Assembly (NCBI GenBank): GCA_964432715.1
Contig: CAYSOW010000096.1
Location: 1 to 7,363, forward strand
Direction: 5' to 3'
Source of the DNA: Phocaeicola_A sp964432715
GTDB lineage: Bacteria; Bacteroidota; Bacteroidia; Bacteroidales; Bacteroidaceae
Length of the DNA stretch: 7,363 nt
The notes below the pieces were generated by a model, which worked only from the letters and a program-made list of their open reading frames with translations, was not told the origin of the DNA and ran no database searches. Position 1 is the stretch's first letter. Every line of letters begins with the position of its first letter. The translations under genes were made by a program, and so were the position numbers. Below are positions 1 to 6,299 of the stretch, one piece after another.

Positions 1-48
1 AAAGAAGTTCCCTTGTAAGAGTCAAATCTTGCAAGGGTTCTTTCGTTA
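1..48. terminator. Hairpin terminator of an upstream gene
   Basis: An 11-bp stem pairs 10-20 (CCCTTGTAAGA) with 27-37 (TCTTGCAAGGG) around a 6-nt loop, with one T-G wobble. AAAGAA at 1-6 can pair with TTCTTT at 38-43 across a GTT bulge, extending the stem. The right arm runs into a T-rich stretch and the left flank is A-rich, so it could work in either direction. No gene end is visible before it, so the gene it serves lies outside the window. It separates the operon below from whatever lies upstream. Confidence 0.7.
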
Positions 49-60
49 TATCCCTCCTTT

Positions 61-110
61 TACACCTTATTATATATGGTACACCTTATTATATATAGTA
101 TTATATGTAG
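61..110. repeat. 19-bp AT-rich tandem repeat, two full copies and a partial third
   Basis: TACACCTTATTATATATGG at 61-79 is followed directly by TACACCTTATTATATATAG at 80-98, with 18 of 19 bases identical. A shorter stretch at 99-110 (TATTATATGTAG) matches the tail of the unit with one mismatch. The repeat lies just upstream of the predicted promoter elements. It could be a regulator-binding direct repeat or a slippage-prone tandem repeat; the sequence does not decide between them. Confidence 0.85.
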
Positions 111-146
111 TCCTAAATTTTAAATTTATAGGAGCATTTCATCCAA

Positions 147-181
147 TATCTTTGCAAATAAAAAAATAAAAGTTATATTCG
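147..181 (+). promoter_or_regulatory. Candidate Bacteroidota-type promoter(s) for the operon
   Basis: TATCTTTG at 147-154 matches the -7 consensus TAnnTTTG exactly, but no clear TTTG lies about 20 bp upstream of it. Alternatively, TTTG at 151-154 can act as the -33 element for TATATTCG at 174-181. That is a 7 of 8 match to the -7 consensus with a 19-bp spacer, which fits the usual Bacteroidota spacing. The second reading has both elements and would place the start of transcription near 186-190. The two readings share the same TTTG. Confidence 0.45.
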
Positions 182-186
182 CAGGG

Positions 187-368
187 TCTATACTCACCTA
201 TGTGGTAAAATGAAAACATAAAAGGGGTAGAAACACTGGGACGTGATGAAGCGTCAGGAAAGCCCGTAGACGGGATGATTGACCTGTGGAACCCACGTTT
301 TTCACGCCGTAGTCAACCGGAATATAACTTAGATGCCTCAAGGGGTTTCTAGAGGCAACGATGTTTTT
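187..368 (+). other. Long 5' leader before the first gene
   Basis: If transcription starts near 187, about 180 nt precede the first gene. This stretch is clearly richer in GC than 49-180. It contains several short inverted repeats: CCCG/CGGG at 263-266 and 271-274; GTGG/CCAC at 286-289 and 293-296, followed by five T's; and TGCCTC/GAGGCA at 334-339 and 352-357. The last one ends 11 nt before the chosen start codon and could mask ribosome entry. An open frame runs through 209-352. No known riboswitch or RNA family was recognised. Confidence 0.4.
275..352 (+). CDS. Possible short leader ORF or gene remnant
   Basis: A frame different from that of the SPFH gene is open from 209 to a TAG at 350-352. 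Its only ATG is at 275, giving 25 residues that begin MIDLWNPRFSRRSQ and end NLDASRGF. The translation from about 230 has a protein-like mix of charged and polar residues without repeats. There is no recognisable ribosome-binding site and I know no homolog. It stops 16 nt before the SPFH start, so it could be a leader peptide, the tail of a decayed gene, or chance. It should be treated as doubtful. Confidence 0.2.
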   Translation: MIDLWNPRFSRRSQPEYNLDASRGF

Positions 369-1652
369 ATGGCTCTTATAGATTGCGCTATTTGGAAGCA
401 GATGAGTTCCGAGTTCGTATTCGCCTATCGCTTCCCTGAGACGAATCTGAGTAATTATACCCAGCTGATTGTTTATGAATCTCAAGAGGCCCTCTTGTTC
501 AGTAAAGGACAGTTGATGGGCAAGTTCGGACCGGGTAAGCATACCTTGGATACCGAGAATATTCCTTTCCTTAGAAACTTCTTTAAAATTCCCTTTGGCG
601 GAAAGAATCCATTTACGGCCGAGGTGTGGATTGTCAACAAACTCTATCCTGCTAATCTGGAGTGGGCGGTGAAGAATATGCCCGTGCATGATGCCGACTA
701 TCAGACGATGCTCCCGTTGCAGGCCAAGGGACAGTATGGCTTGTACGTGGAAGACTCTGAGAAGTTCTTGCTGAAGATGGTGGGTACGAAGGATCTTTTC
801 ACGGCTTCGGACATGCTTTCGCAAGCGTATGGGGAGTTCGCCTCGAAATCTAAAAGTGCGATTATCCAGTTTATGACCAATCAGCAGATTGGTTACAAGA
901 GTGTGTCGGCTCATTTGGATGCACTGTCGGAATATATCAAGTCGAACTTGCTTTCCTTCTGGAAGGAATATGGACTCAGCATGACGAAGTTCTATGTGAA
1001 CGAAATCTCTATTGATACCTCTTCTCCCGAAGGACAGAAGGTTGCTGCGGCTTTGGCCAGTCAGGCTTCGATGTCCATCACCGGTCACTCTTGGCAACAA
1101 GAGCAGATGTTCGATGTGGCCAACAATGCCGTGGACCAGATAGGTAACTCTAGTGGCAATGGGTTAATTGCCGGACTGATGGCGATGAATATGATGGGTG
1201 GAACCATGAGTGGCGGCGGACTGATGCAGCCGCATAATAACCAGCCCACATTTGGCGCTAATCAGGGAGGTATGCAGGGCAATCAGGGTGGAACAGGCTA
1301 TCGGCCTGCTTCTGTGCGAGAGGTTTATTGCGCCAATTGCTCCAAGAAACATCTGAGCAGTGAACGTTTCTGCCCTCATTGCGGCAGTGAGTATAATCCT
1401 TGTCCCCGCTGCGGAGCCGATAACTCCAAAAGCAGTCGCCGCTGTGTAAGTTGCGGTGCTTCTTTGCAGGGACCGGAGACCCTCGTGGGACAATGTCCCG
1501 CTTGTGGAGCTACGTTGGAACCCGGTGCTAAGTTCTGTCCGCAGTGTGGTGCCAAGCAAACACCACTCTCCGGAGATCATTGTTGCCCTCGTTGTGGCGG
1601 TGCCATTCCAGCCAGCTCCAAGTTCTGTCCTAAATGCGGATGGAAAATCTAA
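369..1652 (+). CDS. SPFH-domain protein with four C-terminal zinc ribbons (YdjI/COG4260-like)
   Basis: A 427-residue protein. The N-terminal SPFH (stomatin/prohibitin/flotillin) domain spans roughly residues 1-240. It shows family-typical stretches such as LIVYESQEALLF, GKFGPGKHTLDTENIPFL and PFTAEVWIVNK. A Gly/Met/Asn-rich linker covers about 259-311. Eight CxxC knuckles then follow (Cys 321/324, 335/338, 345/348, 359/362, 376/379, 390/393, 406/409, 420/423), which make four zinc ribbons. SPFH proteins oligomerise at membranes, but no signal peptide or transmembrane segment is visible here, so recruitment by partners is likely. An upstream in-frame ATG at 333 adds 12 residues. I chose 369 because MALID followed by a Trp matches how relatives begin. 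Relatives are often annotated 'virion core protein', a name inherited from a poxvirus match that carries no functional meaning. First gene of the operon, 48 nt before the next. Confidence 0.93.
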   Translation: MALIDCAIWKQMSSEFVFAYRFPETNLSNYTQLIVYESQEALLFSKGQLMGKFGPGKHTLDTENIPFLRNFFKIPFGGKNPFTAEVWIVNKLYPANLEWAVKNMPVHDADYQTMLPLQAKGQYGLYVEDSEKFLLKMVGTKDLFTASDMLSQAYGEFASKSKSAIIQFMTNQQIGYKSVSAHLDALSEYIKSNLLSFWKEYGLSMTKFYVNEISIDTSSPEGQKVAAALASQASMSITGHSWQQEQMFDVANNAVDQIGNSSGNGLIAGLMAMNMMGGTMSGGGLMQPHNNQPTFGANQGGMQGNQGGTGYRPASVREVYCANCSKKHLSSERFCPHCGSEYNPCPRCGADNSKSSRRCVSCGASLQGPETLVGQCPACGATLEPGAKFCPQCGAKQTPLSGDHCCPRCGGAIPASSKFCPKCGWKI

Positions 1653-1700
1653 AATCAGCAAACCAATACTTCAAATACGAACCATCTAAATAATAAAACT

Positions 1701-2405
1701 ATGAATGCTAAGAATATTTATACGACGCTCACTTCCATTGTGGGCATCGGAGTAATCATTGCTGCTTATCTTATTTTCGGAGAGTCGTTGACCAATAAGG
1801 TAAAGTTGTTGGATATTGTAATCACTTGTTTCCTCTTCTTGCAAATCTTTCAGGTGAGCGTCTACCCCTGGATTCGTCGCGAGGCCCCCGAACATCGCGA
1901 AGTGGGCATGATAGGTATCCATTTCCTGGTACTGAACTTGTGTGGCATCGCAGCCATTGCCCTCATCGTTTGCGGCATCCTCTATAACATCCCCTTCAAA
2001 TATCAGTTGTTGGGACAGGTTATTATCCTTTTCTTTGTGATAGTGGGTAGAACGGCAGTTCTTCGCGCCGGCGACCGCGTGGTGAAGGTTTATCAGAAAG
2101 AGGGATTGCTGAAACAAGGCAAACTGGATTTGAAAGATTCTTTTGAGGAACTGACCGAAACGGTGGATGCCACCAAGAGTTTAGATGCGGAAAGCGCTCA
2201 GCGAATTCACGATTTGGCGGAGTCGGTGCGCTACCTCTCGCCTTCTGATCGAGATGCAGCCAAGATGCTGGAGAAGCAACTCATCCTCTCCATCGCCGAT
2301 TTGAAGCTCATGGTGCGTAAGTCGGAGACGAAGAAGGAACGGCTGAAAGAAGAAATTGATTATCTGGCGCGATTGCTGGAACGACGAAAGAAGTTTACTC
2401 TATAA
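1701..2405 (+). CDS. Four-helix membrane protein with helical C-terminal tail, function unknown
   Basis: A 234-residue protein that I do not recognise. Four hydrophobic segments are visible at about 11-27, 37-55, 68-93 and 101-119. The loop between the second and third (WIRREAPEHRE) and the stretch after the fourth (LRAGDRVVKVYQKEG) carry basic residues, which suggests that both ends face the cytoplasm. Residues 140-234 are soluble, strongly charged and helical, ending in a probable coiled coil rich in Lys, Glu and Arg (KSETKKERLKEEIDYLARLL). The start codon at 1701 follows an AT-rich gap without a clear Shine-Dalgarno. By position it is a good candidate for anchoring the soluble SPFH protein at the inner membrane, as integral partners do for YdjI in Bacillus. 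That role is inferred from context. Confidence 0.88.
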   Translation: MNAKNIYTTLTSIVGIGVIIAAYLIFGESLTNKVKLLDIVITCFLFLQIFQVSVYPWIRREAPEHREVGMIGIHFLVLNLCGIAAIALIVCGILYNIPFKYQLLGQVIILFFVIVGRTAVLRAGDRVVKVYQKEGLLKQGKLDLKDSFEELTETVDATKSLDAESAQRIHDLAESVRYLSPSDRDAAKMLEKQLILSIADLKLMVRKSETKKERLKEEIDYLARLLERRKKFTL

Positions 2406-2439
2406 TAATAAATAAATTGTTAACCTTTTGAAGAATGCT

Positions 2440-4332
2440 ATGGCAACAACAGGCAAAATTTTTAAAGACTCGAGTAACATCTACCAAGATCAAGCTCGAC
2501 TCTTATTCAACTACTACGAACAAGCGGCAGAACGCATTGTGAGTCAGGAGGAGGCTATTGAGAAAGAAATCGCTGCGCTGGAAGCAAGTAAGGCGGAGGT
2601 GGAACGTAAGAAGAGTGATGTTTGGAAGTGGATCTGGACGTTGATTTTCTTCTTCATGTATTTTATTCGCAAGAAAGAGTACACCGAACAGCTGGTGGCG
2701 ATTGGCCAAAAGATTAATAAGAAAAAGGAGGAACATAAGAACATCTTCAGAGGGTACAAGGTGACCAAGATGGGCGTAGCTTACGTTCCGGTGGCTAAAC
2801 AGATGGCCTATGAGGACAAGTGCTTCGTGGTGGACTTTACGGGTAGTGTGCCCGATTCACGCGTCACGCTGCAGATGTCTCGCCAGAACGATTTGCTGGT
2901 GGAGACCATGTCGCAGATGGAGAAACTGACGAGCGAAGCACCGATTGTGGAGACTTCCAACGAACCGGAAAGCATCGACACCAACGATTATTCACTCTCT
3001 ATTCAGGAGGTGAATCAGAGTGACTATGTGGGTAAGTTGGACCGCTCCCTGCGCACCATTTCTTATTGCATGAACGATACTGAAGTGAAATCGGTGGAAC
3101 TTCCTTTGGTGGCCGATCAGAGTCGCTACTTGAGCTTCTTGAACGAGTTCACCGCTAGTAATCCCGGCGAGCATCCGGTGGTGAAAATATTCGATGACCA
3201 ATGTTACGAAGAGGATATCAATAACTTCTGTCAGCTGAACAAACTGAAGGATTCGCTCTCCAGCGATACAGAACAGTTTGAGGATGTGCTGAAACACTTG
3301 ATGCACACCATGGCGATGTCCGTGCAGACCATCTCCGCTCTGAAACTTTCTTCCACGGATAAGGTAATCAGTCGTTCGAACGACCTGCTCTTCAAGATAT
3401 TGAAAGCGCCATATAATCACTATTCTCCGCTGTTGGAGAGCGAGGAAATCCGTCGTATTCGCAACGAAAAGTTCGACTACTCTGACTCAATTCAAGGTTA
3501 CGAACCCTTCCAACTCCGTCAGAGCTCACGCGTGCGTTATAACCTCTTTGCCGACGAATGGAGCGCAGAGGATAACAGTACCGCACCGGTGCCTTTCGGC
3601 GTACACCAAATCTACGAGGAGATTGTAGCTCCGATGGTACAGCGACTGATGATGGAGAACCGCGTGGAGCGTATCAAAGTGTACGGACATATCCACGACC
3701 AGAAACTGAGCTACCTCAACAAGTGGCATCAAGATGTGGATGCTTTCTATCGTTCTAACCACGCAGAAAGCGCCGACATCATCAATAATATGCAGCAGAC
3801 GCTGAGTGAGTATGTGGAAGCTTACAACACTTTGGTTCAGTTGCAGAAGACTTTAGACAGCATGGGTGCCGAAGGTGCTACCTTGGAAAATACGGTGGTG
3901 GAAACGCAAGACAACAGTGCCGAGTCTTTGGCGGCTTTCGAACTTCAGGCCAAGGAGTCCAAGAAGGTGCAAGAAGATTTCAGCGACTATATGGATCGCT
4001 TGCAGGAGGACATTGCTCATCGTGCCGAAGAGTTCGGACACGTGGAGTTCTACGATGCCCGTTTGCAGGACGGTTATTCCAACTCCGTGGCGGTGGCTGC
4101 CAACGAAGTGCCCAACATGGACAGTCGACGGAAACCGCTGGCGGTGACCAACCCGTTGCTCGCCAAAGAGTCGGTGCTGCTGCCTGAGCCGAGCGTAGAG
4201 AATCTTACCTTCGAACATCTCTCGCTGAATCTGCCCTCTATTGCAGTGAACGCCCTGAACAAGGTGAACAACCTGGAGAATGGCGGAGAGAGTGAATCAT
4301 CTGAAGAAGAATCAAACAACACTAACGAATAA
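2440..4332 (+). CDS. Large coiled-coil protein with a single aromatic-rich membrane segment, function unknown
   Basis: A 630-residue protein with no family that I recognise. Residues about 25-58 form a charged helix. A short hydrophobic segment rich in Trp and Phe follows (about 62-76, VWKWIWTLIFFFMYFI), then a Lys/Glu helix to about 102. The flanking ERKK and RKKE clusters make the topology ambiguous, and the segment could be monotopic or re-entrant. A compact region follows around 104-136 (YKVTKMGVAYVPVAKQ). The middle (about 190-400) looks mixed helical and globular, and further helical or coiled-coil stretches lie near 415-475 and 490-532. The C-terminus is a Ser/Glu/Asn-rich acidic tail. 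A TTG at 2428 would add four residues; the ATG at 2440 is preferred. It ends only 5 nt before the next gene. The lack of any catalytic motif suggests a tether or scaffold. Confidence 0.88.
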   Translation: MATTGKIFKDSSNIYQDQARLLFNYYEQAAERIVSQEEAIEKEIAALEASKAEVERKKSDVWKWIWTLIFFFMYFIRKKEYTEQLVAIGQKINKKKEEHKNIFRGYKVTKMGVAYVPVAKQMAYEDKCFVVDFTGSVPDSRVTLQMSRQNDLLVETMSQMEKLTSEAPIVETSNEPESIDTNDYSLSIQEVNQSDYVGKLDRSLRTISYCMNDTEVKSVELPLVADQSRYLSFLNEFTASNPGEHPVVKIFDDQCYEEDINNFCQLNKLKDSLSSDTEQFEDVLKHLMHTMAMSVQTISALKLSSTDKVISRSNDLLFKILKAPYNHYSPLLESEEIRRIRNEKFDYSDSIQGYEPFQLRQSSRVRYNLFADEWSAEDNSTAPVPFGVHQIYEEIVAPMVQRLMMENRVERIKVYGHIHDQKLSYLNKWHQDVDAFYRSNHAESADIINNMQQTLSEYVEAYNTLVQLQKTLDSMGAEGATLENTVVETQDNSAESLAAFELQAKESKKVQEDFSDYMDRLQEDIAHRAEEFGHVEFYDARLQDGYSNSVAVAANEVPNMDSRRKPLAVTNPLLAKESVLLPEPSVENLTFEHLSLNLPSIAVNALNKVNNLENGGESESSEEESNNTNE

Positions 4333-4337
4333 AGCCT

Positions 4338-5252
4338 ATGTCAACCACCATACCATGTACCGTCGATACCCAACCGATGGCGAACACAATGAGTAGTGTC
4401 TCCAAGCATGTGCTGGGAACCACTGCTGCCGTTGTGACTATGCAAAGCGCGGTGATTGCCGCCGAGAATGCGGGCGCTTCGAAAGTGTGTACCAATGTGA
4501 ACCGAGGCTTTTTGACCTTGATGCGCTCGCAAATCTCTCAGAAGATAGCGAATAAGCAGGCGAGGGTAGAGGCCTTGCTGATGCATCTGGCTCAACAGAA
4601 ACGTTCGTTGCTGAACATCAAGAGTACGATGGAGCGCGAGTATGAACGCATCACTTCGCGCTATCTGAGAATCTTTACCAGTATCAATAAGGACTTGGAA
4701 CATCGCATCAGTTCACTGGATCAGCCGGTGTTCGAGTTGGTCAATAAACATATGGCGACTTCCACCAATCGTATGAATGCCCTCACTGCCTGGGCCTCCA
4801 CTTCACAGTCGGAAGGCTTGTTGGCGAGTCAGCAGATTATGATGTCAAACATGAAGCACCATGCGCAAGAAGCCCTGGAACAGTCGACCGACTTCCTGAC
4901 ACAGATTGGCGAACAGCGTATATTGGCCGATCAGATTCTGATCTCCAACCCCACAGGAAACGAGGACAGAGACAACCTGATACCTGTCATCATCACCGAG
5001 ACCGTCAGCAACGAGAGTCAGCTGGGACGCACCGAGATACGTGTCAGTGACGAACTCTCATCGGAGAACAGTGAGCAAATCAGCAACGCCTTACGTATGG
5101 CAGGCTCCATGTTGCCCTGGCAGAATCGAAACGTTGACGGAGCGCAAGTGGGCGAGTCTTTCTCTGACCTGCTGGCAGCGTCTGACAGTTCCGAGCGCGT
5201 GAAGAAGATGATTCGCGAACTCTATATGCAAAATCCTTATCAATCATTTTAA
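4338..5252 (+). CDS. Helical protein, paralog of the next gene, function unknown
   Basis: A 304-residue, mostly alpha-helical soluble protein with no signal peptide or clear membrane segment. Residues about 55-125 form a long coiled-coil-like helix ending in the motif ISSLDQPVFELV (124-135). A second conserved stretch lies near 158-187 (EGLLASQQIMMSNMKHHAQE). A variable segment (about 203-275) and a short C-terminal helix (SERVKKMIRELY, 285-296) follow. Residues 98-135 match residues 139-176 of the downstream protein at 21 of 38 positions, and the EGLL and C-terminal helix regions also correspond, so the pair arose by duplication. This copy lacks the beta-rich N-terminus of its paralog and begins instead with a Thr/Ser/Ala-rich segment. 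The 5-nt gap from the upstream gene suggests translational coupling. Confidence 0.88.
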   Translation: MSTTIPCTVDTQPMANTMSSVSKHVLGTTAAVVTMQSAVIAAENAGASKVCTNVNRGFLTLMRSQISQKIANKQARVEALLMHLAQQKRSLLNIKSTMEREYERITSRYLRIFTSINKDLEHRISSLDQPVFELVNKHMATSTNRMNALTAWASTSQSEGLLASQQIMMSNMKHHAQEALEQSTDFLTQIGEQRILADQILISNPTGNEDRDNLIPVIITETVSNESQLGRTEIRVSDELSSENSEQISNALRMAGSMLPWQNRNVDGAQVGESFSDLLAASDSSERVKKMIRELYMQNPYQSF

Positions 5253-5263
5253 AGTAGGCGCGT

Positions 5264-6289
5264 ATGAGTTATAGTCAGAATTTTACCCGAACCATAGAGG
5301 TGTACTACTCAGGTTCCAAGACGGTATCCTATCCGGCTTCTCAAAACGGAGGATCCATCACAGTGAACTATAGTGGTACAGCCCGTGAGGATGTGACGGT
5401 GGCAGTACATGTGGCTACCGAACCCTTCGACGCCAGTGTGGAGGATTGTAACGAGCAGGTGAACGGCTTGACAGCTAGTGTGGCTACCATGAATGCCGCT
5501 CAGTGTCTTGCCATCAAAGAGAATTCTGAGAAGGTGTCTAAGACCATCATCGACGGATTCTTTCATACCGTGCGCAACGACCTCTCTACGCAGCGCGTGG
5601 AGTTGCAGCAGGCGGTGGAGGCACGACTCGTGTTGCTGAAACAGCAGGCGCAAACTTTGCTGGAGAAGAAGCGTACGATGGAGGCGGATTATGCACGCAC
5701 TACGGCACGATATCAGAAAATATTCGAGGATTTGAATAAGGAACTCTCCACCCGCATCCACGAACTGGACCAGCCGGTCTTCTCGGTGGTGGGCGAAGTG
5801 GAGAAGCAGAGCGACCGCATGTTGCACACCGATTTGGTGCAGTCGGCTGTTACCTTCGGTAAGGAGAGTGGCTTGCTGCAGGCACAAGTGAATGTGGCGG
5901 CGGTGAAGAATCATGCCCGTCAGGCCATGGGACAGATTCAGGATTTCATCGTATCAAAACTGAAGTCTGAACGCACGCTGCATGAGACGCAAGTGGATGG
6001 AAACGGAACGGATGATTACTATGTACCTATCTGTTATGTGAGGACACTCACCAACCATCAGACCAACGACCGGGATTGCATCATTCCCGAGGAGTATCAT
6101 GAACAGATGCAACCCTTGACCGGACAACTGGTTGATTTGCTGGACGACGTGGATTTCGGTAGTCCGACCCGCGAAGAACGTCAGCAGATAGAGTCGTTTC
6201 TGCAAAACGAGATAGCCACGAACATCACCGGAGCCGATGAACACTCCAACCGTGTGCGCAACCTGATTAACCAAATGTTTAATGATTAA
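5264..6289 (+). CDS. Helical protein with beta-rich N-terminal module, paralog of the preceding gene
   Basis: A 341-residue protein. Residues about 7-58 look like a small beta module with alternating polar and hydrophobic residues and two YSG motifs (YYSGS at 14-18, NYSGT at 35-39). A helical body follows, shared with the previous protein: a coiled-coil-like helix at about 85-165, the motif HELDQPVFSVV (166-176), a helix near 201-230 (ESGLLQAQVNVAAVKNHARQ), and a C-terminal helix (SNRVRNLINQMF, 328-339). The stretch ICYVRTLTNHQTNDRD (256-271) corresponds to VIITETVSNESQLGRTE in the paralog. No enzymatic motif is seen. AAAGTAGG at 5251-5258 is a weak possible ribosome-binding site. I dimly recall this architecture among uncharacterised Bacteroides proteins, but cannot confirm it without a search. 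Confidence 0.88.
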   Translation: MSYSQNFTRTIEVYYSGSKTVSYPASQNGGSITVNYSGTAREDVTVAVHVATEPFDASVEDCNEQVNGLTASVATMNAAQCLAIKENSEKVSKTIIDGFFHTVRNDLSTQRVELQQAVEARLVLLKQQAQTLLEKKRTMEADYARTTARYQKIFEDLNKELSTRIHELDQPVFSVVGEVEKQSDRMLHTDLVQSAVTFGKESGLLQAQVNVAAVKNHARQAMGQIQDFIVSKLKSERTLHETQVDGNGTDDYYVPICYVRTLTNHQTNDRDCIIPEEYHEQMQPLTGQLVDLLDDVDFGSPTREERQQIESFLQNEIATNITGADEHSNRVRNLINQMFND

Positions 6290-6299
6290 GTTTATTACT

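Noticed and set aside
61..110. Tandem repeat as a CRISPR array
   Set aside because: The copies are directly adjacent without spacers, are only 19 bp long, and no cas genes are present.
333..368. Longer SPFH start at the ATG at 333
   Set aside because: The added 12 residues do not resemble the N-termini of relatives, the ATG lies by the hairpin arm at 334-339, and the later start MALID fits the family. It cannot be excluded.
198..1100. 300-codon open frame on the - strand
   Set aside because: It lies opposite the well-supported SPFH domain, its translation shows no recognisable family, and it would need transcription against the operon. It is best explained as a shadow of the + strand coding pattern.
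369..1652. Viral origin of the SPFH gene, suggested by the common 'virion core protein' label
   Set aside because: The label comes from an old distant match to a poxvirus protein. No other viral gene is present and base composition matches the neighbouring genes.
1164..1661. Open frames on the - strand (1164-1661) and in another + frame (1456-1689) across the zinc-ribbon region
   Set aside because: They overlap the eight intact CxxC pairs of the SPFH gene, and their translations are low in complexity and unrecognisable.
1686..2117. 143-codon - strand frame opposite the 4-TM gene
   Set aside because: The + strand frame has clear membrane helices and a charged tail, and the - strand product shows no feature of a real protein.
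2428..2439. TTG start for the 630-residue protein
   Set aside because: An ATG four codons downstream is a more likely initiator, and neither position has a distinctive ribosome-binding site.
6282..6299. ATG overlapping the previous stop as the start of the last gene
   Set aside because: It adds only six residues (MIKFIT), and the next ATG fits the spacing seen elsewhere in the operon. Overlap coupling remains possible.
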